The notes under the pieces are model-generated. The model was not told where the DNA came from. It worked only from the letters and a program-made list of their open reading frames with translations, and ran no database searches. Source: Sporosarcina beigongshangi (GTDB lineage Bacteria > Actinomycetota > Actinomycetes > Actinomycetales > Micrococcaceae). Taken from it: a stretch of DNA of 64,000 bases. Below, piece by piece: positions 53,004-61,915 of the stretch. Location: contig NZ_JADHDY010000015.1 in assembly GCF_016820535.1 (NCBI RefSeq), positions 61,481 to 125,480 of the forward strand, in the 5' to 3' direction. Each line of letters starts with the position of its first letter. Position 1 is the stretch's first letter. A program made the translations under genes and the position numbers.

Positions 53004-53648
53004 TCAGGCGGTGATGGGGCCGCTGCTGTGGACGAGTTCCGCCCGGCCGTCGTTGAGGTGGTAGGTCAGGCCCACCACCGCCGTTTTCCCGCTCTCCACG
53101 GCGGCTGCAACGATCGGTGATTCTGCCAGGAGGCGCACGGCCGTCTGTTTCACGTGCTCGGCGACCATGGAGTTGACTGTGCTGGCGCTGTCGGTGCGCA
53201 GGGCTGCGAGCACGGAGGGGGTGATGAGTTCGACGATGCCCCGGACATGCCCGGCCGGCATGTTGCCTGTTGCAACGGAGTCCTTCGTGGCGGTGACGGC
53301 GCCGCAGCTGTCGTGGCCCAGCACCACGATGAGCGGCACGTTCAGGTACTCCTCACCGAACTCGATCGAGCCCAGTGCCGTGTTGTCGATGACGTGGCCG
53401 GCGGTGCGGACCACAAAGGCATCACCGAGACCCATGTCAAAGATGATCTCTGCGGCCAGGCGGGAGTCGGAACAGCCAAAGATCGTCACGAACGGGTTCT
53501 GCCCGCCGGTAAGGGAGGCACGCCGCTCGGCATCCTGGTTGGGGTGGGAGGCAATGCTCTCCACAAATCGCTTGTTTCCCTCCACGAGGGTGTCCCAGGC
53601 CTCGGCCGGGGTGCCGGGACGGATGGTTGCGTGTTCATTGCCTGTCAT
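53004..53648 (-). CDS. Beta-class carbonic anhydrase
   Basis: A 214-residue zinc enzyme interconverting CO2 and bicarbonate. The zinc ligands are recognisable as Cys in FGCSDSRLAAE and His plus Cys in VLGHDSCGAV; the Asp-Arg dyad is in CSDSR. The N-terminus RPGTPAEAWDTLVEGNKRFV and the end VVGLTYHLNDGRAELV are family typical. ATG 53648 (MTGNEHATIRPG) is preferred over an upstream in-frame start. It is monocistronic, with a 57-nt gap to the convergent molybdopterin gene. Confidence 0.93.
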   Translation of the reverse strand: MTGNEHATIRPGTPAEAWDTLVEGNKRFVESIASHPNQDAERRASLTGGQNPFVTIFGCSDSRLAAEIIFDMGLGDAFVVRTAGHVIDNTALGSIEFGEEYLNVPLIVVLGHDSCGAVTATKDSVATGNMPAGHVRGIVELITPSVLAALRTDSASTVNSMVAEHVKQTAVRLLAESPIVAAAVESGKTAVVGLTYHLNDGRAELVHSSGPITA

Positions 53649-54127
53649 GTGGCATGCCTTTCGTATCAATTGGGTGTCTTGGCCAGGAGCCAAAACTGGC
53701 GGCCGGCACCGTCCGCTGATTCACCTGGTAAAAGGCGGCAGACCGCGCGAGCGCCGGCATCAAGGTGCAGGGAAGATTCCCGATTCCTCCATCAGGTTTA
53801 TCACGGCCCCGGCCAGGCGGCAGATTCTGGAAGCCACTGTGAAAATTTCCGGGCACTTCTGCCTTGAAGTTGTGGCCGGACCATCCCAACACCAAGGGTT
53901 CGTTCCGGGGAGCCGGGAATCCGGCGAAGGAAAGGGACCAGTCCGGGGGTGTTGGCTGGTCGCCAGGGGCGAGGCCGGCACGGCGGCCGCTGTGGACGGG
54001 CCGTGACCACCGCCGCCCGCCTTGACGGTGCCGGTGGTGCCCGCCGTTGGTGGGACCGCCCCGCACTTTCCCACGATTCCGGAAGGCACGTCCGCGGTCA
54101 GGTGAACCACTGCCAGGCGCACCGGAA
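53649..54127. other. Gene-poor interval of 479 nt
   Basis: No gene is convincing here. One minus-strand frame (53760-54122, 120 residues) ends with the protein-like run KCPEIFTVASRICRLAG, but it lacks a ribosome binding site, its first half is low-complexity, and I recognise no family. It might be a gene remnant. Regulatory sequence for the carbonic anhydrase must lie at the left end. Confidence 0.3.
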
Positions 54128-55603
54128 CTACAGCCCTCGCTGTCCGCGCTCGAGGTCCTCTGCCGCTTTGGTAATGCGATTGGACATGGAGGAGAAAATT
54201 CGGCCATGAAACGGCAGGATGGCCAGCCAGTACAGCCGCCCAGCGATGCCATGTGGGAAGAATACGGCACGTTGGGTGTAGTGGCTGCCCGACTCCGTGG
54301 GTTCCACGGAGAACTCAAGCCAGGCGCGGCCCGGGGCACGCATTTCCGCCCGAAGCCTGAGCAACTTGTTGGGCACTATTTCCTCGACACGCCACCAGTC
54401 AATGGCGTCGCCCAGTGCGAGACTTTCCCGGCTGCGCCGCCCCCGGCGCAGCCCGACCCCACCGACAACTTTGTCAATTATGCCCCGGAAGGCCCATGCC
54501 CCTGGCAGGGAGTAGTAGCCGGCTTCCCCTCCAATTCCTTGGATCACCTTGAACACGTTCTCCGGACCGGCCTTTGACTCCCGATCACGCACGTCGGTGT
54601 ACACGGTGTGACCGGCCCATTGCGGATCGGAAGGCAACGGGTCTGCAGGCGCCTCGAGTGCGTGTGCCGTCACCCACGTGGTTTCCACGGTGTCGGCAAG
54701 CATTCGGGCCAATGCCAGTTCCACGGCCCGGGGATATCCGGTCAGCCCATTCGCCGGGCGGGGCATCACGGTATCAATGTCCCGGTTTTTCATGACGCAA
54801 TCATGTTGGAGAGACTCCACCAGTGGGATCGCCAGTGAGCGTGGGATGGGGGTGACAAGGTTGACCCATTGAGCAGCCAGCCACGGCGTCAACACCGGAA
54901 GCGGCAGAATCCATGGACGCCTGATCCCGGCAGCGTTCGCATAGAGCCGCATGAGGTCCGCGTAGCTGTGAGCCTGCGGGCCGCCAATGTCGAATCGGCC
55001 TGCTGTTCCAGGTGGCAGCTCCGCCGCCTCAGAGAGGTAGTGCAGTGCGTCGCGGATGGCCAGTGGCTGGACTTTGTTCAACACCCAGCGCGGTGCCGGC
55101 ATGACTGGCAGCACGTCAGTAAGGTGGCGCACCATCTCGAAGCTGGCAGAGCCGGACCCGATGATCAGGCCCGCTTGCAAGGTCAGGGTGGGAATGCCGC
55201 TAGATTCAAGAATCTCGCCAACCTCCACCCTTGACTTCAAGTGCCGACTCAGCTCGCCCTCAGGATGCAGGCCCGATAAATAAACCAGTTGGGCAACGCC
55301 TTCCCGGTTGGCCGCGGCTGCCGCAGTCCGGGCACAGCGTTCCTCCACGGGAGCAAAGTCCTTGTTGCCGGCCATCGAGTGCGCCAGATAGTACAAGTGC
55401 GTTGCGCCGGCGCACAATTCCCTCACCGCATGAGGATCGGACAAGTCCCCGACGACCACGCGGACCTTGCCGCTCCAGGGCACATCGCGCAGGGCGTTGC
55501 CCCTGCGCGTCAGGACACGCACTGTGTGCCCGCGCTCCAGAAGCATCGGGACCAGCCTTCCGCCAATGTACCCAGTCGCACCTGTCACGGCGATCACGCT
55601 CAT
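54128..55603 (-). CDS. NAD(P)-binding SDR with C-terminal DUF2867
   Basis: A 491-residue two-domain protein. Residues 1-290 form an atypical SDR with VTGATGYIGGRLVPML at the start, VVVGDLSDP, and LVYLSGLHPEGELSRHLKSR holding the active-site region. Residues from about 330 to 485 match DUF2867, ending VFFPHGIAGRLYWLAILPFHGRIF, a START-like lipid-binding fold. Such fusions occur near isoprenoid or carotenoid genes in actinobacteria and may act on a lipid or quinone. ATG 55603 is used; a small open frame overlaps it by 4 nt upstream. It is divergent from the carotenoid operon across 526 nt. Confidence 0.78.
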   Translation of the reverse strand: MSVIAVTGATGYIGGRLVPMLLERGHTVRVLTRRGNALRDVPWSGKVRVVVGDLSDPHAVRELCAGATHLYYLAHSMAGNKDFAPVEERCARTAAAAANREGVAQLVYLSGLHPEGELSRHLKSRVEVGEILESSGIPTLTLQAGLIIGSGSASFEMVRHLTDVLPVMPAPRWVLNKVQPLAIRDALHYLSEAAELPPGTAGRFDIGGPQAHSYADLMRLYANAAGIRRPWILPLPVLTPWLAAQWVNLVTPIPRSLAIPLVESLQHDCVMKNRDIDTVMPRPANGLTGYPRAVELALARMLADTVETTWVTAHALEAPADPLPSDPQWAGHTVYTDVRDRESKAGPENVFKVIQGIGGEAGYYSLPGAWAFRGIIDKVVGGVGLRRGRRSRESLALGDAIDWWRVEEIVPNKLLRLRAEMRAPGRAWLEFSVEPTESGSHYTQRAVFFPHGIAGRLYWLAILPFHGRIFSSMSNRITKAAEDLERGQRGL

Positions 55604-56061
55604 GGCACACCCGCCAAACTGTCGCCGTGGGGGCCTCGGCTTCGAACTGCCTCCACGCCGGTGCAGCCATGGAGCGGCCCGGCCGGCGGGCTCCACCAAA
55701 TGGACCGGCCTGCGGCCGAGTCAATGTGATCAGCAAGAATCATGCCCCCATCGGGACAGAGGGCCGGCACCGCATTCAGCCACTCGACGGGCCGGACCAA
55801 AAAAGTCTTCGCCCTGTCGGGGATCCGAATCGGCAGCAACTGCGCTGGGATCATCACTGCACCCATGTCACACGCCCCTTTTGGGGCAAGCGGACTCCGG
55901 CTTCATGCCTGTCCGGCGGCCAGGGCACACCACGCCTGCCACCCGGGAGTCCGCAGCCTGGTGGAACCGCGGTGTCCGCGACCGTGAAGTCTTTGCTCGA
56001 TTCCTGCATCTGTCATTCCCGTCTGCCGTGGCCGCTTCATCTTGCCATCACCCAAATTGAA
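55604..56061. other. Intergenic region before the carotenoid operon
   Basis: No firm gene. A minus-strand frame from 55866 to 55600 (88 residues, beginning MGAVMIPAQLLPIRIP) ends in an ATGA overlap with the SDR-DUF2867 gene, which could mean translational coupling, but it matches nothing I know. A GCCCC-TTTT-GGGGC hairpin lies at 55874-55887. GC content falls towards 56100, where the crt promoter sits. Confidence 0.35.
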
Positions 56062-56102
56062 TGGACAAGCATGAGTTACATAACCCATAATGTATCTAGA
56101 TA
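56062..56102 (+). promoter_or_regulatory. Predicted crt operon promoter with palindromic operator
   Basis: TGGACA (56062-56067), 18 bp, CATAAT (56086-56091). The perfect palindrome TATCTAGATA (56093-56102) begins 1 nt after the -10 and covers the likely transcription start. Its position fits autorepression by the MarR-type regulator encoded 28 nt downstream. Confidence 0.55.
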
Positions 56103-56129
56103 AGCGAGCAATCAACCCATCGAGGTAAA

Positions 56130-56630
56130 ATGCGATCAATCACTTCAGCATCTGGCAGCAAGCGCAGCCGCTCTGCGGCTGCACTGCTGCACCAGGTGCT
56201 GCTATCGAATGATGCTTTGACACATGCACTGTGCCGCAGCCTGCAGATCAACGCGACCGACTTCCATGCCCTGCAGCACTTGGTGGCTGGTGAACCACTC
56301 ACCCCGGGTGAATTGGCGGGGAAGCTCTTGGTGTCTTCCGCAGCATCGTCAGCGCTCATCGACAGGTTGAGCGCCCGCGGGCATGTTGTGAGAACCCCAC
56401 ACCCATCGGACAGGCGAAGCGTCCTGGTCCATGCAAGTCCTGCGACTGTTGAGCTGATCGTCTCGACCTTGCGCCCAATATTTCTTCAGCCCCACGAACA
56501 TCTCGGGCACGCATCACCAGAGAACCAAGAGGCCGTTGTGGCTTTTCTGGAAGATGTACTCCAGTCCATTCAGCTGCACAGCGAATCAATATCTGCCGGA
56601 AAGCCGGCGAAACCAAGGGACCGATCATGA
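56130..56630 (+). CDS. crtR: MarR-type regulator of carotenoid synthesis (CrtR-like)
   Basis: A 166-residue MarR regulator. The helix-turn-helix and wing are LTPGELAGKLLVSSAASSALIDRLS and GHVVRTPHPSDRRSVLVHAS. It is the first gene of the carotenoid operon and overlaps crtE by 4 nt (ATGA). In Corynebacterium glutamicum a MarR-type CrtR represses the crt operon and responds to geranylgeranyl diphosphate; here the regulator is co-directional rather than divergent. GAGG lies 4 nt before the ATG. The gene symbol rests on context. Confidence 0.75.
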   Translation: MRSITSASGSKRSRSAAALLHQVLLSNDALTHALCRSLQINATDFHALQHLVAGEPLTPGELAGKLLVSSAASSALIDRLSARGHVVRTPHPSDRRSVLVHASPATVELIVSTLRPIFLQPHEHLGHASPENQEAVVAFLEDVLQSIQLHSESISAGKPAKPRDRS

Positions 56631-57748
56631 GTTTGCCGAACTGGAATGCTGCACTGCCAAATCTAAACGGCACCAATGCAGAGCTCGCCCGCTACGAAAG
56701 CTCCGTTGAGGCCGAAATAACCCGTGTCGTGCAGGCCTGCGCCAACTCGTCCGCGGACTACTCCGCGGCGACCGGAGAGTTGTGGCACCGCATCGGGGAG
56801 GCCGTGAGAGGCGGAAAGCGTGCGCGTCCCCGCTTGGTCAAGCTCGGATATGACGCTTTTTCACCTCCACGGAACCAGGCGCCTTCAGAACTCCCGGGCG
56901 ACGGGGACAGGGTGGTCCTGCTGGGCTGCGCCTTTGAACTGCTGCACACCTCTTTGCTGATGCATGACGATGTCATTGACAGGGACTTCACCCGCCGCGG
57001 CCGACCCACCCTGTCGGCGACATACCGCAATCAGGCCGTGGCTGCCGGAAAATCCCTTTCGGAGGCTGAACACACAGGGCACTCGGCAGCCATCATTGCC
57101 GGCGATCTGCTTCTTTCGGCGGCCATTTCCATGGCGGCACGGGCGGGGAGATCCCTCGCCCAGGCAACAGCCATCGAGACATCCTTCCAACGCGCCATCC
57201 ACCAAGCAGGGGCCGGGGAGCTGGAAGACCTTTTGTATTCCCTGGAAAGTTCACCGGCCACAGTCCATCAGGTGTTGCACATGGAGGAGCTGAAAACCGC
57301 TTCCTACTCATTCAAGTTTCCGCTCCAAGCCGGCGCCCTGCTGGCCGGGGCAACTGTCGCCGATGCAGAGGCACTGGCAGTGGTTGGAGGCCAGCTGGGT
57401 CTCGCCTACCAGCTCATTGACGATGTCCTTGGCACGTTCGGTGATCCCGACGAAACAGGAAAATCCGTGGACTCCGACCTTCGCGAAGGGAAAAGCACCA
57501 TATTGACTGCACTGGCTGCCGCACAGCCTGCATTTCGAGGAAGCCTGACGATGCTGCGGACACAGTCGCCGGCCATCTCATCGGTACGTTCAGTGCTGGA
57601 AGCCGCGGATGCCGAGGGGCTGGCACGGGAACTGGCCGACGATCTCTGCGAGGATGCTCTGGACTCGGCACGCCAGCTTGGCCTGCCGCCAACAGTTTCC
57701 GAACAGCTGCATTCCTTTGCAGCACATATCGTGGCCAGAGGGGCTTAA
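56627..57748 (+). CDS. crtE: Geranylgeranyl diphosphate synthase
   Basis: A 373-residue polyprenyl synthase. The first aspartate-rich motif is DDVIDRD (from Asp114) and the second is LIDDVLGTFGD (from about Asp265). GGKRARPRLV binds the homoallylic substrate and GDLLLSAAISMAARAG follows. It condenses isoprene units into GGPP or a longer chain for phytoene synthesis. It is probably translationally coupled to crtR. No idi (isopentenyl diphosphate isomerase) gene lies in this cluster, unlike some related clusters. Confidence 0.93.
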   Translation: MSLPNWNAALPNLNGTNAELARYESSVEAEITRVVQACANSSADYSAATGELWHRIGEAVRGGKRARPRLVKLGYDAFSPPRNQAPSELPGDGDRVVLLGCAFELLHTSLLMHDDVIDRDFTRRGRPTLSATYRNQAVAAGKSLSEAEHTGHSAAIIAGDLLLSAAISMAARAGRSLAQATAIETSFQRAIHQAGAGELEDLLYSLESSPATVHQVLHMEELKTASYSFKFPLQAGALLAGATVADAEALAVVGGQLGLAYQLIDDVLGTFGDPDETGKSVDSDLREGKSTILTALAAAQPAFRGSLTMLRTQSPAISSVRSVLEAADAEGLARELADDLCEDALDSARQLGLPPTVSEQLHSFAAHIVARGA

Positions 57749-57781
57749 AACATGCGCAGCCAGATCCCCATAGGAGCGCCA

Positions 57782-58717
57782 ATGGAGACCGGGGAGGTCC
57801 GCGCCGGCCCAACTCCCCTGGAACGCTATTCGACCACCGCCAGCAGCAGCGCGCGGGTTGTGATCAATTGCTACTCCACTTCGTTCTCACTGGCGTGCCG
57901 GATGCTGGACCAGAACTCACGCACGCACATCGCCAATGTGTATGCCTTGGTGCGGCTTGTGGACGAAGTCGTTGACGGCGTTGCCCGTGAAGCAGGGCTC
58001 AGCACGAAGGCCACACGGCAGGCCCTTGACAGTTTGGAAGCTGAAACCGAGACGGCCCTGCAAACCGGGTACAGCACCAACATGGTTGTGCATGCCTTTG
58101 CCACCACGGCACGCAGCTGCGGCATCGATGCCGCCCTGACACGGCCTTTCTTCGCTTCCATGCGGAATGACCTGATCGTTTCAACCCACAATGCGACATC
58201 CCTGGACAATTACATTTTCGGTTCCGCCGAAGTGGTGGGGTTGATGTGCCTGCGGGTCTTCCGTGCAGCACCAAATGCCCCCACCGGCAACGAGGATCAG
58301 GCAGCTGCGGCCGCCCGGCGACTCGGTGCCGCCTTCCAGAAGATCAATTTCCTGCGCGACCTGGCAAGCGACACCAGTGAATTGGGCCGCTGCTATTTCC
58401 CGGGCCTGGTTCCGGGCGCATTCACCAATGACCACAAGGATTTGCTGGTGGCGGACATCGCGGCCGACCTCGATGCGGCGGCGCATGGACTCGTGTTCCT
58501 GCCGCCCCGGGCGCAATTGGCGGTCTCCCTGGCCCATGCCCTGTTCAGTGAGCTCAATCAGCAGTTGAGCCAGGCCGGCGCCGCGCAGTTGCTTGCCCAG
58601 CGGGTCTCAGTGGCGCCTTGGCGCAAGGCCGCCATATTGTTGCAGGTTGTTGGTGTTCACATGACAAAAACTTTGTTTCGACGCCCCATGACGCACGAGC
58701 CGGAGGGCCCCAGATGA
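57782..58717 (+). CDS. crtB: Phytoene synthase
   Basis: A 311-residue head-to-head prenyl synthase that joins two GGPP molecules to phytoene. The two DxxxD motifs are Asp61-Glu-Val-Val-Asp65 (LVDEVVDG) and Asp193-x3-Asp197 in NFLRDLASDTSELGRCYFP, both intact. ATG 57782 is chosen because AGGAG (57772-57776) lies 5 nt upstream; ATG 57752, next to the crtE stop, has no ribosome site. It overlaps crtI by 4 nt. Confidence 0.93.
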   Translation: METGEVRAGPTPLERYSTTASSSARVVINCYSTSFSLACRMLDQNSRTHIANVYALVRLVDEVVDGVAREAGLSTKATRQALDSLEAETETALQTGYSTNMVVHAFATTARSCGIDAALTRPFFASMRNDLIVSTHNATSLDNYIFGSAEVVGLMCLRVFRAAPNAPTGNEDQAAAAARRLGAAFQKINFLRDLASDTSELGRCYFPGLVPGAFTNDHKDLLVADIAADLDAAAHGLVFLPPRAQLAVSLAHALFSELNQQLSQAGAAQLLAQRVSVAPWRKAAILLQVVGVHMTKTLFRRPMTHEPEGPR

Positions 58718-60345
58718 CCACCGCCAGCAATGAACAACACAGTCCTGCCCCAAGGCGGGTTGTCGTCATCGGTGGGGGATTCTCGGGTCTGGCAACAGCA
58801 GGCTTGCTGGCAGCAACAGGTCACCAGGTGACGCTGCTTGAACAGCAGCACCATCTGGGAGGCAGGGCCGGCCGCCTGCGACGGGACGGATTCAGTTTCG
58901 ACACCGGCCCGTCGTGGTATCTCATGCCGGAAGCCATCGAGCATTGGTTCGAGTTGATGGGCACAACCACCGGCGACGCCCTTGAGCTGGTCCAGCTTGA
59001 CCCGGGCTATCGGGTCTGGTTTGACGCCGGGACACCCGTGGACATGCCTGCCGGCGGCGGAGCGGATGCTGTCTTTGAAACCCTGCAGCCCGGTGCAGGG
59101 GCAGCCCTGCACCGCTATCGAAAACAGGCGCAGGAAAGTCACTCCATGGCCCTGAAACACTTCCTGTACGACGATTTCTCCTCGGCCACCACGTTGTTCA
59201 ATCCGCAACTCCTGAAGCTGCTGCCACGGCTTGCACCGCTTTTGACCACATCCCTTGAAAAGTTTGTGGCGAAGCGATTCAGTGATCCTCGATTGCGCCA
59301 AGTCCTTGGCTACCCTGCAGTTTTTCTCGGTTCCAGCCCCAAGCGAACACCGGCGCTCTATCACCTGATGAGCCACTTGGACCTGACTCAGGGAGTGCAA
59401 TACCCGATGGGCGGATTCGCAAGCATGGTCGATGCCATGGCGCAGATCTGCCGGCAGGCCGGGGTGGAGATCATCACCGATGCCCGGGTGGACAGCATCG
59501 AAGTAGCCACAGCTTCCGGCCAGGCAAAGGTCGAGGCCGTCAGTTGGGTCAACACAGCCAGAACGGGCTCGAAGTACCAGCGGCTGGCGGCCGACGTCGT
59601 CGTTGGCGCAGCAGATTTGCACCACATCGAGACCGCACTGCTTCCTCCGGCGTACAGGTCCCATGCGGCCGGATCCTGGAAGCACCGGGATCCAGGGCCC
59701 AGCGCGGTGCTGCTGTGTTTGGGCATCAAGGGCAAGCTGCCGCAATTGAACCATCACAATTTGTTCTTCACCAAGGACTGGGGTGAAAATTTCCGCCGCA
59801 TTCATGCCGGCGAGGATCTTGAACCCGAAACCAGCGTGTACGTTTGCATGCCCAGCTACACCGACTCCTCTGTTGCCCCGGATGGCTGTGAGAACCTTTT
59901 CATCCTTGTCCCAGCGCCGGCACTGCCAGGCTGGGGCAGCGGCGGCCCCAACGGCGAAGGTAGCCCCCACGTGGAAAAAATTGCCGATGCCGCCCTTGAC
60001 CAAGTAGCCGCGTGGGCGGGGATAGAAGACCTGCGCGAACGCGTCGTGGTCCGGCAAAGTTACGGCCCTGAAGACTTCGTGAACAATGTCAATGCGTGGC
60101 AGGGCGGAGCGTTGGGGCTCGCCCACACGTTGCGGCAGAGTGCGCTCTTCAGACCGTCAAACAGCAACCGCAAGGTTCGGGGGCTGCACTATGCCGGCAG
60201 TTCCGTGCGCCCCGGCATAGGAGTCCCCATGTGTTTGATCAGCGCCGAACTTATCGCCAAAAAAGTCAACGGAATCTCCGGCCCTGGCCCCCTGCCGCTC
60301 CCCGATGACACGCGGGCGCCGGCGGGACGGCGGACGGAAGCGTGA
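58714..60345 (+). CDS. crtI: Phytoene desaturase
   Basis: A 543-residue FAD enzyme that converts phytoene to lycopene in four desaturations. The dinucleotide motif VVVIGGGFSGLATAGLLA is at about 15-32, with LGGRAGRLRRDGFSFDTGPSW directly after. The C-terminal carotenoid-desaturase signature is GLHYAGSSVRPGIGVPMCLISAEL. ATG 58714 overlaps the crtB stop by 4 nt. A 489-residue open frame on the opposite strand is only a composition shadow. Confidence 0.94.
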   Translation: MTTASNEQHSPAPRRVVVIGGGFSGLATAGLLAATGHQVTLLEQQHHLGGRAGRLRRDGFSFDTGPSWYLMPEAIEHWFELMGTTTGDALELVQLDPGYRVWFDAGTPVDMPAGGGADAVFETLQPGAGAALHRYRKQAQESHSMALKHFLYDDFSSATTLFNPQLLKLLPRLAPLLTTSLEKFVAKRFSDPRLRQVLGYPAVFLGSSPKRTPALYHLMSHLDLTQGVQYPMGGFASMVDAMAQICRQAGVEIITDARVDSIEVATASGQAKVEAVSWVNTARTGSKYQRLAADVVVGAADLHHIETALLPPAYRSHAAGSWKHRDPGPSAVLLCLGIKGKLPQLNHHNLFFTKDWGENFRRIHAGEDLEPETSVYVCMPSYTDSSVAPDGCENLFILVPAPALPGWGSGGPNGEGSPHVEKIADAALDQVAAWAGIEDLRERVVVRQSYGPEDFVNNVNAWQGGALGLAHTLRQSALFRPSNSNRKVRGLHYAGSSVRPGIGVPMCLISAELIAKKVNGISGPGPLPLPDDTRAPAGRRTEA

Positions 60346-60698
60346 TATACCTGTCGTTGCTCATAGTGCTGATCGGCGCCATGGCGGCCATCGATGCCCG
60401 CCACCGCTTGTTTGTTTTTTCGCAACCGGTGCCCGCCCTTGTGACACTGTTTGCGGCCACCGCCTTCTTCTTGTTGTGGGACGTCATTGCCATTGACCAG
60501 GGCATCTTCCTGCATCGTGAATCACCACTGATGACCGGCATCATGCTCGGCGAGCAGCTGCCGCTGGAGGAAGGCTTTTTCCTCTTTTTCTTTTGCTACC
60601 AGACCATGGTCTTGTTCCTGGGATATGGAAAATGGCGGGCACACCGGGCCAAGTCCCCCGGCGGGAACAGGCCGCCCGTGGAAAAGGATGCGCCATGA
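60342..60698 (+). CDS. crtYe: C50 carotenoid epsilon-cyclase subunit CrtYe
   Basis: A 118-residue membrane protein with three helices, one half of the heterodimeric cyclase that closes the ionone rings of C50 carotenoids. The conserved acidic motif PLEEGFFLFFFCYQT follows the second helix. GTG 60342 overlaps the crtI stop by 4 nt (GTGA). Such small paired cyclases (CrtYe/CrtYf, CrtYg/CrtYh, CrtYc/CrtYd) are specific to actinobacteria; the epsilon assignment is by analogy with decaprenoxanthin producers. Confidence 0.85.
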   Translation: MIYLSLLIVLIGAMAAIDARHRLFVFSQPVPALVTLFAATAFFLLWDVIAIDQGIFLHRESPLMTGIMLGEQLPLEEGFFLFFFCYQTMVLFLGYGKWRAHRAKSPGGNRPPVEKDAP

Positions 60699-61054
60699 GC
60701 TTTGCGCTGCTTTCCATATATTTCATGGCTGCTTCCGTGCTGCTTTTCTTCTTGGCGCTCCGCCTGAAGCGCATTGGCCTGCGCAGCGTCCTGGCGGCCG
60801 TTGCGTTCTCATTGCTGGTGCTCCTGCTGCTGACGGCCGTGTTCGACAATGTGATGATCAGTTCCGGGCTCTTCGACTATGGGGGCCAGACCCTGCTGGG
60901 CCCGCGCATCCTGCTGGCCCCCATCGAGGACTTCACCTATCCGGTGTGTGTGGTGTTCCTCGCACCGGCACTGTGGTGGCTGGCCGGCGGCCGGATCCCG
61001 GCCGGCGCAGGAGCAAAACCCGCCGCTTCCACCGGCCCACGGAAGGAGCCCTGA
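60695..61054 (+). CDS. crtYf: C50 carotenoid epsilon-cyclase subunit CrtYf
   Basis: A 119-residue membrane protein with three helices, the partner of CrtYe. The catalytic acidic motif is APIEDFTYPVCVVFLA. ATG 60695 overlaps the crtYe stop by 4 nt; the longer frame upstream shadows crtYe. The C-terminal 20 residues are Gly/Ala/Pro-rich. Overlap of every gene from crtB to crtYf implies tight co-translation of the membrane enzymes. Confidence 0.85.
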   Translation: MSFALLSIYFMAASVLLFFLALRLKRIGLRSVLAAVAFSLLVLLLLTAVFDNVMISSGLFDYGGQTLLGPRILLAPIEDFTYPVCVVFLAPALWWLAGGRIPAGAGAKPAASTGPRKEP

Positions 61055-61057
61055 ACC

Positions 61058-61915
61058 GTGCTGCGTGAACTCTTCATGACCTCCCGCCCGATCTCCTGGA
61101 TCAACACCTCCTACCCCTTTGCTGCCGCCTACCTGCTCAGCACCGGAACCATTGACTGGATCTTTGCGGTTGGGGCGGTCTTTTTCCTCATTCCCTACAA
61201 CCTGGCGATGTACGGGATCAACGACGTATTTGACTATGAATCCGATCTGCTCAACCCCCGCAAGGGCGGGGCCGAGGGAGCACTCGTAGACCGTGCCCGA
61301 CACCGCAAAATACTTTTTGCCTGCGTGCTCGTACTGCTTCCATTCCTGGTGGCGTTGGCCATCGTCGGATCCTGGCAGGCGAATGTGGTGCTGCTGGTCT
61401 CCATTGCAGCACTGGTGGCTTACAGTGCACCGCACCTGCGTTTCAAGGAGAGGCCCTTTCTGGACTCCGCGACGTCAAGCACCCATTTTGTCTCGCCGAT
61501 GGTCTACGGACTGGTCCTGGCCGGGGCCCACTTTAACACGGCCTTGGTGGCGCTGACAGCGGCATTCTTTCTCTGGGGCATGGCCTCGCATGCCTTTGGT
61601 GCCGTGCAGGATATTCTTCCCGACCGTGCAGCAGCGCTGGGCTCCATCGCCACCGTCCTGGGCGCCCGCCGGACTGTCATTCTGGCCGCTGCGTCCTATG
61701 TGATGGCCGGGGCCTTGCTGTTGTTCACGGAATGGCCGGGCCCCCTGGCAGCAATCCTGGCGCTGGCCTATGTCCTGAATGTTCTCCCCTTCGCCTGGCT
61801 CAGCGATGAAAACTCGGGCCGGGCGCACACCGGATGGGTTCGGTTCCTGTGGCTGAACTATGTTTCCGGCTTTTTCATCACCATGATCCTGATTGGATAT
61901 TCGTTCACCCGATGA
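61058..61915 (+). CDS. crtEb: Lycopene elongase CrtEb (UbiA-type prenyltransferase)
   Basis: A 285-residue integral membrane prenyltransferase that adds two C5 units to lycopene to give the C50 flavuxanthin. The Mg-binding motif is GINDVFDYESDLLNPRKGG (NDxxDxxxD); a second acidic site lies in FGAVQDILPDRAAAL. About eight hydrophobic helices follow the UbiA pattern. GTG 61058 has AAGGAG (61043-61048) 9 nt upstream. With CrtYe/CrtYf the product should be decaprenoxanthin. Confidence 0.9.
   Translation: MLRELFMTSRPISWINTSYPFAAAYLLSTGTIDWIFAVGAVFFLIPYNLAMYGINDVFDYESDLLNPRKGGAEGALVDRARHRKILFACVLVLLPFLVALAIVGSWQANVVLLVSIAALVAYSAPHLRFKERPFLDSATSSTHFVSPMVYGLVLAGAHFNTALVALTAAFFLWGMASHAFGAVQDILPDRAAALGSIATVLGARRTVILAAASYVMAGALLLFTEWPGPLAAILALAYVLNVLPFAWLSDENSGRAHTGWVRFLWLNYVSGFFITMILIGYSFTR

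Noticed and set aside
58657..60126. 489-codon minus-strand frame opposite crtI
   Set aside because: Phytoene desaturase motifs on the plus strand and tight operon overlaps leave no room for it.
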